Positions 1-8,855 of a stretch of DNA of 64,000 bases are shown here, piece after piece. Position 1 is the first letter of the stretch, and every line of letters begins with the position of its first letter. The stretch spans positions 1 to 64,000 of the forward strand of contig CAJTLB010000009.1 in assembly GCA_910577045.1 (NCBI GenBank), given 5' to 3'. This DNA comes from an uncultured Lachnospiraceae bacterium (GTDB taxonomy: Bacteria > Bacillota > Clostridia > Lachnospirales > Lachnospiraceae). The notes below the pieces were generated by a model. It did not search any database, was not told the DNA's origin, and worked only from the letters and a program-made list of their open reading frames with translations. Made by a program: the position numbers and the translations under genes.

Positions 1-1031
1 ATACGGAAACGAAAGAAAATCTTGACAAAGCTTTCGACCTGCTCTTATCATCTATTGGTTTGTTTGGAATAAAACCTGATATGCAAAAGGACAAGCTTAT
101 TAATAAGATAGACAACTTTATTAAAGATTTTGACGATAAAGCATTCAGTGATGTCGCAAGCTCTGTTTTGGACATTTTAAAAGAGTGCTTTGATCCGCAC
201 CCTGTACTTGCTTATCTTTATCCATACTACTATGTGTTGCTCCATTCATTGTATCTTTACGCTGAAAAATCCTGTTCGTATGAAGAAACTGTATCACAGT
301 TTTCAGCCAAAATAACAGTTCTCTTACAAGAACTGCTACATTTAAAATCTTCCTATGAACAGGCAAGAGAATATACCCAATCCGTATTTATTGAACCATA
401 TACCGACAATGCTTCCGTACCAAGCACTACCTCGGCGGAATTATATCATTCATACTGTAAAATACTGAATAAATCCAATTTCTATATGGACGCTTTTGAT
501 TTTCCAATTAAAGAGGATTATCTAAAGAATATTTTTGATAATAATACCCCTGCATGGAGTTCTTACTTTGAATTATTTTCAAAAAAACTACTGGATACAG
601 ATACGCAGGATTATCATATCACATCGTTTGCACAATTCCTTCATATTGGATTATCTATTATGATGTCCGGCGAAACAGTAATCCGGAAATGCAAACTATG
701 TAATGGATATTTTCAGACAAAGCATTCTTCCGATCAGATGTATTGCAGCCGCATTTATAAAAATACCTCCGCAACCTGCAGTGAAGTCGGTGTAAGAAAA
801 ACTTATAAAGAAAAACTATTCCAACACCCAATCCATCAAGAATTTACGAAGTCCTATAATAAGCTTTACGGACGCATCCGGCGCGGCAAGGTTCCAAATG
901 ATACTCCTTTAATGGAACAGTTAAAGAAGCTGCATGATGAATATACCGAAAAATACGAGAACACACACAAGAAAGACCGAGAAGTGGTCTGGAAAGAATA
1001 TATTCAGAAAAACAAAGAATTATTAGGATAA
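1..1031 (+). CDS. Cysteine-rich hypothetical protein, 5' end outside the window
   Basis: The reading frame is open from base 3, the first complete codon, with no stop before the TTG at 60, so the true start most likely lies outside the window. Counting from that TTG, the C-terminal third has four cysteines (C211, C214, C229, C240; about bases 690-780) in a C-x2-C-x14-C-x10-C layout that looks like a zinc-binding knuckle, followed by a basic, helix-rich tail. The layout recalls DUF6076-type proteins often found beside mobile elements in Clostridia, but that assignment is from memory of the motif only. No catalytic residues are recognised. It is the only plus-strand gene in the first 21 kb and converges on tuf, which suggests a different origin from the translation block. 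Confidence 0.7.
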   Translation, partial: TETKENLDKAFDLLLSSIGLFGIKPDMQKDKLINKIDNFIKDFDDKAFSDVASSVLDILKECFDPHPVLAYLYPYYYVLLHSLYLYAEKSCSYEETVSQFSAKITVLLQELLHLKSSYEQAREYTQSVFIEPYTDNASVPSTTSAELYHSYCKILNKSNFYMDAFDFPIKEDYLKNIFDNNTPAWSSYFELFSKKLLDTDTQDYHITSFAQFLHIGLSIMMSGETVIRKCKLCNGYFQTKHSSDQMYCSRIYKNTSATCSEVGVRKTYKEKLFQHPIHQEFTKSYNKLYGRIRRGKVPNDTPLMEQLKKLHDEYTEKYENTHKKDREVVWKEYIQKNKELLG

Positions 1032-1136
1032 TACACTCCCAAATATAGAAGCAAAAATCTATCTTTTTAAAATTTCCAAATATTTTAGAAGCATTATAGA
1101 AGCACAAGCAACATACAATATAGCTTTCCACGTAAA

Positions 1137-1166
1137 AAGGCTTTCGGGGAAATCCCCGAAAGCCTT
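1137..1166 (-). terminator. Intrinsic terminator of tuf
   Basis: A 13-bp GC-rich perfect stem closes a 4-base loop. On the minus strand it is followed by a T-run (bases 1136-1132). It lies 22 bp after the tuf stop codon, where the last gene of the block should end. The plus-strand side has only a weak T-run, so it may also slow transcripts from the upstream gene. Confidence 0.9.
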
Positions 1167-1188
1167 GATTTTACTGAATAAATTATAA

Positions 1189-2376
1189 TTATTCGATAAT
1201 AGAAGCAACCTTACCAGATCCTACTGTTCTACCACCCTCACGAATAGCGAATCCAAGACCTTGCTCCATAGCGATTGGATGAATCAATTCAATTGTCATC
1301 TCTACGTTATCACCTGGCATACACATTTCTGTGCCTTCTGGAAGGTTACAAACACCTGTAACGTCTGTTGTTCTGAAATAGAACTGTGGTCTATAGTTAT
1401 TGAAGAAAGGTGTATGACGTCCACCTTCATCTTTTGTTAAAACGTAAACCTGAGCTGTAAATTTCTTATGGCATGTAATAGAACCTGGCTTACAAATAAC
1501 CTGTCCTCTTTCGATATCTGTTCTCTGAACACCACGAAGAAGTGCACCAATATTATCACCAGCCTGTGCCTCATCCAAAAGTTTACGGAACATTTCAATA
1601 CCTGTTACAACAGTTTTACGGGACTCTTCCTTAACACCAACGATTTCAACTTCATCATTCAAATGAAGGGCACCACGCTCTACTCTACCAGTAGCAACTG
1701 TACCACGTCCTGTAATAGTAAATACATCTTCTACAGGCATAAGGAAAGGCTTATCAACGTCACGCTGAGGATCTGGAATGTAATCATCAATAGTAGACAT
1801 TAATTCCATAATCTTGTCGCCCCATTCGCCGTTTGGATCTTCAAGGGCCTTTAAAGCAGAACCCTTAATAATAGGGCAACCTGTAAATTCGTACTCCTCT
1901 AACTGCTCTGTAATTTCCATTTCAACCAGTTCAAGAAGTTCTTCATCATCAACTGCATCACACTTGTTCATAAATACTACGATGTAAGGTACACCTACCT
2001 GACGGGACAGAAGGATATGCTCCTTTGTCTGAGCCATAACACCATCTGTAGCAGCTACTACAAGGATAGCACCATCCATCTGAGCAGCTCCAGTAATCAT
2101 GTTCTTTACATAGTCAGCATGGCCTGGACAGTCAACATGTGCATAATGTCTCTTCTCTGTCTCATACTCAACATGGGCTGTAGAAATTGTAATACCTCTT
2201 TCTCTTTCTTCTGGAGCCTTGTCGATATTTTCAAAATCTGTAGCTGTATTTCCAGCAACCCTTTCGGAAAGTACTTTTGTGATAGCTGCTGTAAGGGTAG
2301 TCTTACCATGGTCTACATGTCCAATGGTACCAATATTACAATGTGGTTTGTTTCTCTCAAACTTAGCTTTAGCCAT
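1189..2376 (-). CDS. tuf: Translation elongation factor Tu
   Basis: EF-Tu is a GTPase that brings aminoacyl-tRNA to the ribosomal A site in the cytoplasm. The 395-residue protein is full length. The GTP-binding motifs are G19-T26 (GHVDHGKT), D82-H86 (DCPGH) and N137-D140 (NKCD), and the effector loop carries the RGITI sequence. The C-terminal beta-barrel domains are complete and end in a VASIIE tail. An AAGGAGG box precedes the ATG by 9 bases. The gene has its own strong promoter (2442-2470), so it is probably transcribed both from that and by read-through from fusA, which ends 121 bp upstream. Confidence 0.99.
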   Translation of the reverse strand: MAKAKFERNKPHCNIGTIGHVDHGKTTLTAAITKVLSERVAGNTATDFENIDKAPEERERGITISTAHVEYETEKRHYAHVDCPGHADYVKNMITGAAQMDGAILVVAATDGVMAQTKEHILLSRQVGVPYIVVFMNKCDAVDDEELLELVEMEITEQLEEYEFTGCPIIKGSALKALEDPNGEWGDKIMELMSTIDDYIPDPQRDVDKPFLMPVEDVFTITGRGTVATGRVERGALHLNDEVEIVGVKEESRKTVVTGIEMFRKLLDEAQAGDNIGALLRGVQRTDIERGQVICKPGSITCHKKFTAQVYVLTKDEGGRHTPFFNNYRPQFYFRTTDVTGVCNLPEGTEMCMPGDNVEMTIELIHPIAMEQGLGFAIREGGRTVGSGKVASIIE

Positions 2377-2441
2377 TTTATAATGTCCTCCTTAAATAAT
2401 TAAATTCTATGTGCTCTCTGAGCTATAATAGGCTGATTCTA

Positions 2442-2470
2442 ATTATATTTCATTTTACCATGAATTTCAA
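2442..2470 (-). promoter_or_regulatory. Sigma-A promoter of tuf
   Basis: On the minus strand, TTGAAA (2470-2465), a 17-bp spacer and a perfect TATAAT (2447-2442) lie about 65 bp before the tuf start. It explains independent high expression of tuf inside the translation block. Confidence 0.85.
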
Positions 2471-2497
2471 GCCTAATTTTATTTTGCTATATCTTCT

Positions 2498-4615
2498 TTA
2501 CTTTGATTTTGCGGTTAATACCTTTTCCTGAACATTCTTTGGCACTTGTTCATATTTTTCAAAGAACATAGAATAATTTCCACGTCCCTGGGTCTTAGAA
2601 CGAAGATCAGTAGAATATCCAAACATTTCAGATAATGGTACAAAGGCACGTACCATTTTGCCGCCTCCAATATCATCCATTCCTTCGATACGTCCACGGC
2701 GGGAGTTTAAGTCACCAATAACATCTCCCATATAATCCTCTGGCATTGTTACTTCTACTTTCATAATTGGCTCAAGAAGTACAGGGCTTGCCTTCTGCAT
2801 TGCCTCTTTAAATGCAAGGGAACCTGCAATATGGAATGCCATTTCACTAGAGTCTACTTCATGGTAAGAACCATCATACACGATTGCATGGACGCCAACT
2901 ACTGGGAATCCACCAAGAATACCAGCCTTAGTAGCCTCTTCAATACCTTCTCCAACAGCAGGGATATATTCCTTTGGAATAGCACCGCCGACAACCTCAG
3001 AATCAAACTTAAACAGTTCTTCTCCATTGGCATCCATAGGCTCAAAACGGACCTTACAATGTCCATACTGCCCACGTCCACCAGACTGTTTTGCATATTT
3101 ACTATCTACTTCTACTGTCTTAGTAATCGCTTCTTTATATGCAACTTGTGGCGCACCTACATTTGCTTCCACTTTAAATTCACGGAGAAGCCTATCTACA
3201 ATAATTTCCAAATGCAGCTCGCCCATACCTGCAATAATGGTCTGGCCTGTTTCCTGGTTAGTATGTGCACGGAAAGTTGGATCTTCTTCAGCAAGCTTTG
3301 CTAAAGCCTCTCCCATCTTGCCCTGCCCTGCTTTTGTCTTTGGCTCGATTGCAAGCTCAATAACTGGTTCAGGGAATTCCATGGATTCCAAAATAACTGG
3401 ATGTTGTTCATCACAGATTGTATCGCCTGTCGTTGTAAACTTAAAGCCAACGGCTGCTGCAATATCTCCAGAATATACTTTATCTAATTCCTGCCTCTTA
3501 TTTGCATGCATCTGTAAAATACGGCCTACACGTTCTTTCTTGCCTTTTGTTGCATTTAAAACATAAGAACCAGAGTTTACTGTACCAGAATATACACGGA
3601 AAAATGCCAGTTTTCCAACAAATGGATCTGCCATAATCTTAAATGCCAATGCAGCGAAAGGTTCCTCGTCAGAAGAATGTCTTTCTACTTCATTCCCTTC
3701 CATATCTTCACCTTTAATAGATGGGATATCAGTTGGTGCTGGCATATATTCCAATACAGCATCCAAAAGCTTTTGTACGCCCCTATTCCTATATGCAGAA
3801 CCACAGCATACTGGAATAGCCTTACAATCACAAGTAGCTTTCCTAAGTACCTTTTTTAATTCCTCTACGGAAGGCTCTTCACCTTCTAGGTACATCATCA
3901 TTAAATCATCATCTAATTCGCAAATTTTTTCAATTAACTCAGAGCGATACAGCTCTACGTCATCTTTCATATCGGCTGGGATATCACCAATCGTAACATC
4001 CTCGCCCTTGTCATCATTATAGATATAGGCTTGCATCTCAAATAGATCTACAATTCCTTTAAATTCATCTTCCTTACCAATTGGAAGCTGAAGAATAATT
4101 GCATTTTTTCCAAGCCTTGTTCTAATTTGTTCTACTGCACCAAAGAAATTCGCACCTAAAATATCCATTTTATTAATAAATGCCATTCTTGGTACATTAT
4201 AGGTATCAGCCTGGCGCCATACATTCTCTGACTGAGGCTCTACTCCACCTTTTGCACAAAATACACCAACGGCTCCATCAAGTACACGAAGTGAACGCTC
4301 AACCTCAACTGTAAAGTCAACGTGTCCTGGAGTATCAATAATATTGATACGATGCTCTAATGCGCCTTCCTTTGGCTTACCATTTTCTTGCAAAGTCCAA
4401 TGACATGTTGTTGCGGCTGAAGTAATGGTAATTCCTCTTTCCTGTTCCTGCTCCATCCAGTCCATAGTAGCAGTACCTTCATGAGTATCACCAATTTTGT
4501 AATTCACACCAGTATAATAAAGGATACGCTCTGTCAATGTAGTTTTTCCTGCATCAATATGCGCCATAATACCAATGTTTCTTGTCCTGTCTAACGGATA
4601 TTCTCTTCCAGCCAA
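2498..4615 (-). CDS. fusA: Translation elongation factor G
   Basis: EF-G is a GTPase that drives ribosomal translocation. I set the start at the TTG at 4615 (705 residues), because the protein then begins AGREYPLDRTRNIG as in related EF-G proteins and an AAGGAGG box sits 8 bases upstream; an ATG 54 bp further out would add 18 residues that the family lacks. Visible motifs are AHIDAGKTT (P-loop), the RGITI effector segment, DTPGHVDF (G3) and NKMD (G4), then the ribosome-contacting domains II-V, with GRGQYGH in domain IV. The gene follows rpsG by about 135 bp and precedes tuf in the classical str order. Confidence 0.98.
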   Translation of the reverse strand: MAGREYPLDRTRNIGIMAHIDAGKTTLTERILYYTGVNYKIGDTHEGTATMDWMEQEQERGITITSAATTCHWTLQENGKPKEGALEHRINIIDTPGHVDFTVEVERSLRVLDGAVGVFCAKGGVEPQSENVWRQADTYNVPRMAFINKMDILGANFFGAVEQIRTRLGKNAIILQLPIGKEDEFKGIVDLFEMQAYIYNDDKGEDVTIGDIPADMKDDVELYRSELIEKICELDDDLMMMYLEGEEPSVEELKKVLRKATCDCKAIPVCCGSAYRNRGVQKLLDAVLEYMPAPTDIPSIKGEDMEGNEVERHSSDEEPFAALAFKIMADPFVGKLAFFRVYSGTVNSGSYVLNATKGKKERVGRILQMHANKRQELDKVYSGDIAAAVGFKFTTTGDTICDEQHPVILESMEFPEPVIELAIEPKTKAGQGKMGEALAKLAEEDPTFRAHTNQETGQTIIAGMGELHLEIIVDRLLREFKVEANVGAPQVAYKEAITKTVEVDSKYAKQSGGRGQYGHCKVRFEPMDANGEELFKFDSEVVGGAIPKEYIPAVGEGIEEATKAGILGGFPVVGVHAIVYDGSYHEVDSSEMAFHIAGSLAFKEAMQKASPVLLEPIMKVEVTMPEDYMGDVIGDLNSRRGRIEGMDDIGGGKMVRAFVPLSEMFGYSTDLRSKTQGRGNYSMFFEKYEQVPKNVQEKVLTAKSK

Positions 4616-4750
4616 GGGATTTTCCTCCTTACCAAACAAACACTGTGCATAACCCTTTGCTTTATGCACCAGCTTTGTCGTTAATCACTATTCTGCGCGC
4701 AGCACAACAGGCCCCGCCTGCTATGCTGCACCGCTGTCTCTGTTACATGC

Positions 4751-5221
4751 TTAGAAACGGTAGTGGGCAAATGCCTTGTTTGCCTCTGCCATCTTGTGCA
4801 TGTCTTCTTTCTTCTTTACAGATGCACCTGTATTATTTGCCGCATCTAAAATTTCATTTGCGAGTCTTTCTTCCATTGTTTTCTCGCCTCTTTTACGAGA
4901 AAACGTAGTAAGCCAACGAAGCGCAAGGGCCTGTCTTCTTTCTTCCCTTACTTCGATAGGCACCTGATATGTTGCACCACCGATACGCCTTGCCTTTACT
5001 TCCAAAACAGGCATAATGTTGTTCATAGCCTCTTCGAAAACTTCTACTGCATCCTTTTCGGTTTTTGCTGCAACTCTGTTAAATGCACCATATACAATTT
5101 TCTGGGCAACACCCTTCTTGCCATCCAACATAATATTATTAATTAACTTGGTGACAACCTTATTATTGTACAATGGATCTGCTAAAACGTCTCTCTTCTG
5201 AGTATGTCCTTTACGTGGCAC
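4751..5221 (-). CDS. rpsG: 30S ribosomal protein S7
   Basis: S7 is a primary 16S rRNA-binding protein that nucleates assembly of the 30S head and lies near the E site. The 156-residue product begins PRKGHTQKRD, carries the conserved internal ARRIGGATYQVP segment and ends in AHYRF, as usual for S7. Translation starts at a GTG (5219-5221), with an AAGGAGG box 7 bases upstream. The gene sits between rpsL and fusA, as in most bacteria, and should be cotranscribed with rpsL from the promoter at 5950-5978. The 207-bp gap to rpsL holds no terminator that I can see. Confidence 0.98.
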   Translation of the reverse strand: MPRKGHTQKRDVLADPLYNNKVVTKLINNIMLDGKKGVAQKIVYGAFNRVAAKTEKDAVEVFEEAMNNIMPVLEVKARRIGGATYQVPIEVREERRQALALRWLTTFSRKRGEKTMEERLANEILDAANNTGASVKKKEDMHKMAEANKAFAHYRF

Positions 5222-5428
5222 GTTACTTCCCTCCTTAATATGGTCAGAATATGGTTATCATATACCATATCTCCTGACATAAATTAATTCATCGGTACTC
5301 ACATGATTGTGTTCGTGCTGGTATTACTTCTATAATCACCTGCAACCTACAGGAACCATATTTCGCATTCCGGCACTATATAAGCATTATGCTTATCCTT
5401 CCATCTGTGAATTTCCCAAAATCAAATC

Positions 5429-5851
5429 TTACTTTTTAGCGGCCTTTGGTCTCTTAGCGCCATATTTAGAACGAGCCTGCTTTCTATTTGCTACACCTGC
5501 TGTATCCAATGTACCCCTTACAATATGGTATCTGGTACCAGGCAGATCCTTTACTCTTCCTCCACGGATAAGCACAACGCTGTGCTCTTGAAGGTTATGT
5601 CCTTCTCCTGGGATATAGCTTGTTACCTCAATACCATTAGAAAGACGTACTCTGGCAATCTTCCTTAATGCTGAGTTAGGCTTTTTAGGAGTTGTGGTCT
5701 TAACAACTGTGCAAACACCCCTCTTCTGTGGAGAAGACGTTTCTGTCGCCCTTTTCTGTAAGGAATTAAATCCCCTTTGCAAAGCTGGAGCTGTAGACTT
5801 CTTTGTAGTAGTCTCTCTTCCTTTTCTTACTAACTGATTAAATGTAGGCAT
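5429..5851 (-). CDS. rpsL: 30S ribosomal protein S12
   Basis: S12 lies at the decoding centre and controls accuracy. The 140-residue product has the conserved TTTPKKPNSALRK block with lysines at 56 and 57, and the RGGRVKDLPG block with lysine 101. These are the positions where streptomycin-resistance substitutions usually occur, and here they carry the wild-type lysines. A 14-residue-longer N-terminal part than in E. coli, with a QKRGVC segment, is normal for Gram-positives. It is the first gene of the rpsL-rpsG-fusA unit. An AGGAGG box lies 8 bases before the ATG. Confidence 0.99.
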   Translation of the reverse strand: MPTFNQLVRKGRETTTKKSTAPALQRGFNSLQKRATETSSPQKRGVCTVVKTTTPKKPNSALRKIARVRLSNGIEVTSYIPGEGHNLQEHSVVLIRGGRVKDLPGTRYHIVRGTLDTAGVANRKQARSKYGAKRPKAAKK

Positions 5852-5949
5852 TACTATTCACCTCCTGCGATAATATTGGTCTGTGGCTGCTTATCTTTCA
5901 ACCTTGGTTTATCGCACAAAAAAACATCCTGCTTTTTGCACGCCTAATT

Positions 5950-5978
5950 ATTTTATCAAGCCTCTTTTGGTCTGTCAA
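5950..5978 (-). promoter_or_regulatory. Sigma-A promoter of the rpsL-rpsG-fusA unit
   Basis: On the minus strand a perfect TTGACA (5978-5973), a 17-bp spacer and TAAAAT (5955-5950) lie 12 bp after the uvrA stop codon and about 100 bp before rpsL. No terminator separates it from uvrA, so read-through from uvrA is possible. Confidence 0.85.
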
Positions 5979-5990
5979 GAGGTTTTTGTA

Positions 5991-8834
5991 CTATTCTTGT
6001 AAATATTTTTTTACATATTGCCCCGTATAGGAAGTTGGAATTGCTGCAATCTGCTCTGGAGTGCCTTCTGCTATAATTGTGCCACCCCTTTCTCCGCCTT
6101 CTGGGCCAATGTCAATAATATAATCTGCTGTTTTTATTACATCCAGATTATGCTCAATTACCACTACTGTATTCCCGCCGTCAGACAAACGCCTTAAAAT
6201 CTCTATTAATTTATGGACGTCTGCAAAATGAAGGCCTGTAGTTGGTTCATCTAAGATATAAATTGTCTTTCCTGTACCCCTGCGGCTTAATTCTGTCGCT
6301 AACTTAATTCTCTGTGCTTCCCCTCCTGAAAGCGTAGTAGAAGGCTGCCCTAATTTTATATAAGATAACCCTACATCATTTAATGTTTCTATTTTCCGGT
6401 AAATAGAAGGCACATTTTCAAAAAACTTTAAGGCTTCCTCTACTGTCATATCTAGTACATCATATATCGTTTTCCCTTTATAATGTACCTCTAATGTTTC
6501 ACGGTTATAACGTTTCCCGCCACATACTTCACAAGGGACATATACATCTGGCAAAAAGTGCATTTCTATTTTTAGGATTCCATCTCCATTGCAGGCTTCA
6601 CAGCGTCCCCCTTTTATATTAAAACTAAAACGCCCTTTTTGGTAGCCCCTTGCCTTTGCATCAGGAGTAGAGGCAAATAAATCACGTATCATGTCAAACA
6701 CTCCTGTATAAGTTGCTGGGTTAGAACGCGGGGTCCTTCCAATAGGAGATTGATCGATATTAATTACCTTATCTAACAGTTCCATTCCTTGGATATCCTT
6801 ATGCTTGCCTGGAACCATCCTTGCCCGGTTTAAATCCCTTGCTAAACGCTTATAAAGTATCTCATTTACTAAAGAACTTTTCCCAGAACCAGATACGCCA
6901 GTAACACAGGTCATAATCCCTAGTGGTATCTTTACATCTATATTTTTTAAATTATTCTCTGCTGCCCCTTTAATTGTTAAATACCCATTTGGCAGCCTTC
7001 TTTCTGCTGGGACAGGTATTTTAATCCTCCCACTTAAATAAGCCCCTGTTATAGATTCTTTATTTTTCATAATCTGCTTTGCAGTCCCGGCTGCCACTAC
7101 CACTCCGCCGTGGGAACCTGCCTTTGGGCCAATATCCACAATATAGTCTGCCGCCAACATAGTATCCTCGTCATGCTCTACTACAATTAACGTATTCCCT
7201 AAATCCCGCAGATGCATTAATGTTGCAAGCAGTTTATCATTATCCCGCTGATGCAGCCCAATACTTGGTTCATCTAAAATATATGCTACCCCAACTAAGC
7301 CTGAACCAATCTGTGTTGCTAAACGGATCCTTTGTGCTTCCCCTCCTGAAAGACTTCCTGTTGCCCTTGCAAGTGTTAGGTAATCTAACCCTACATCCAT
7401 TAAAAACCCTATTCTCGCCTTTATTTCTTTTAATATTTGTGCTCCTATCATTTCCTGCATAGCAGTCAATTGCAGGTTTTGTAAAAACTCTTGTAATTTT
7501 CCAATCGACAAAGAAGTAATCTCGTAGATATTCCGTCCTCCTACAGTAACAGCAAGCGCCCCTTTTTTCAGCCTCTGCCCTCCACAAGTACGGCAAGGCG
7601 TTATTTTCATAAATGTTTCATATTCCGCCTTAATAGATTCTGAGCCAGTCTCCCGATACCGCCGTTCTACATTTTTTATTAATCCCTCAAACGCCACATC
7701 ATAAACACCTTCTCCACGCTGTCCTTTATAACTTACCTTTACCGAATGCCCATCTGTCCCATAAATCAATATCTTTTTAATACTCTCTGGATATTTCTCA
7801 AAAGGAGTATTTAGGTCAAACTGATACTCCTTCGCCAACGCATTTAAAACTGCCCTAGTATAACTAGATTCATCCGTACAAGACTGCCATCCTATTACTG
7901 TAATGGCTCCTTCTGTTATACTTTTTGATTTATCAGGGATCATCAACTCTTCATCAAATTCCATTTTATAGCCTAACCCATAACAATCTGGGCATGCACC
8001 AAACGGATTATTAAAGGAAAAGCTCCTTGGTTCAATCTCATCTATACTAATGCCACAGTCTGGGCACGAAAAACTTTGGCTAAAATTAATAGGTTCCCCA
8101 TCTGTAATATCTACTATCATAAGCCCCTCAGAAAGTGCCATTACACTTTCAATCGAATCTGTCAGTCGCTTTTCCATTCCAGGTTTTACTACTAGCCGGT
8201 CAACTACAATTTCTATATTATGCTTTAAATTCTTATCTAGCTTAATCTCTTCTGTCAATTCATACATATTCCCATCAATACGTACCCTGACATAGCCGCC
8301 TTTTCTAGCACTTTCTAATACTTTGGCATGTTCCCCTTTCCTTCCGCGTACTACTGGCGCTAAAAGTTGGATTTTTGTCCTTTCTGGCATAGCAAGTATT
8401 TGATCTACCATTTCGTCAATTGTCTGTTTCCTAATTTCCCTTCCACATTTTGGACAATGTGGAATGCCTATCCTGGCATAAAGCAAACGAAAATAATCAT
8501 ATACTTCTGTCACTGTCCCTACTGTAGAACGTGGGTTCCGGTTAGTAGACTTTTGATCAATGGAAATTGCTGGCGGGAGCCCTTCTATACTTTCTACATC
8601 TGGCTTTTCCATCTGCCCTAAGAACTGCCTTGCATAAGAAGACAAAGATTCCATATATCTTCTCTGGCCTTCCGCATATATGGTATCAAACGCCAAAGAT
8701 GACTTTCCAGAACCGCTTAACCCTGTTAATACCACAAACTGATCCCTTGGTATATCCACATCAATATGTTGGAGATTATGCTCATTTGCACCTCTTATTT
8801 TAATATACTTTATTTCATTCTTTTTCTGTGCCAT
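5991..8834 (-). CDS. uvrA: Excinuclease ABC subunit A
   Basis: UvrA is the ATP-dependent damage sensor of nucleotide excision repair. It dimerises, scans DNA with UvrB and loads UvrB at lesions. The 947-residue protein has two ABC modules. The first has GLSGSGKSS near residue 38 and the second GVSGSGKSS near residue 650. Each has an LSGGEAQR signature and an ILDEP Walker B. CxxC pairs of the zinc modules are visible, for example CPKCG, CPDCG, CRTCGGQ and CEACNGDG...CEVCGGKR. The gene starts 21 bp after uvrB ends, so the two form an operon, probably under the SOS box upstream of uvrB. Confidence 0.98.
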   Translation of the reverse strand: MAQKKNEIKYIKIRGANEHNLQHIDVDIPRDQFVVLTGLSGSGKSSLAFDTIYAEGQRRYMESLSSYARQFLGQMEKPDVESIEGLPPAISIDQKSTNRNPRSTVGTVTEVYDYFRLLYARIGIPHCPKCGREIRKQTIDEMVDQILAMPERTKIQLLAPVVRGRKGEHAKVLESARKGGYVRVRIDGNMYELTEEIKLDKNLKHNIEIVVDRLVVKPGMEKRLTDSIESVMALSEGLMIVDITDGEPINFSQSFSCPDCGISIDEIEPRSFSFNNPFGACPDCYGLGYKMEFDEELMIPDKSKSITEGAITVIGWQSCTDESSYTRAVLNALAKEYQFDLNTPFEKYPESIKKILIYGTDGHSVKVSYKGQRGEGVYDVAFEGLIKNVERRYRETGSESIKAEYETFMKITPCRTCGGQRLKKGALAVTVGGRNIYEITSLSIGKLQEFLQNLQLTAMQEMIGAQILKEIKARIGFLMDVGLDYLTLARATGSLSGGEAQRIRLATQIGSGLVGVAYILDEPSIGLHQRDNDKLLATLMHLRDLGNTLIVVEHDEDTMLAADYIVDIGPKAGSHGGVVVAAGTAKQIMKNKESITGAYLSGRIKIPVPAERRLPNGYLTIKGAAENNLKNIDVKIPLGIMTCVTGVSGSGKSSLVNEILYKRLARDLNRARMVPGKHKDIQGMELLDKVINIDQSPIGRTPRSNPATYTGVFDMIRDLFASTPDAKARGYQKGRFSFNIKGGRCEACNGDGILKIEMHFLPDVYVPCEVCGGKRYNRETLEVHYKGKTIYDVLDMTVEEALKFFENVPSIYRKIETLNDVGLSYIKLGQPSTTLSGGEAQRIKLATELSRRGTGKTIYILDEPTTGLHFADVHKLIEILRRLSDGGNTVVVIEHNLDVIKTADYIIDIGPEGGERGGTIIAEGTPEQIAAIPTSYTGQYVKKYLQE

Positions 8835-8855
8835 TTTAAACCATGCCTTTCTATT

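Noticed and set aside
1468..2403. Plus-strand open frames opposite tuf.
   Set aside because: They are shadows of the tuf coding sequence with no ribosome sites.
5956..5985. Stem CCTCTT...AAGAGG with T-run after uvrA.
   Set aside because: The T-run is on the plus strand where no gene leads in; on the minus strand this sequence is the rpsL promoter.
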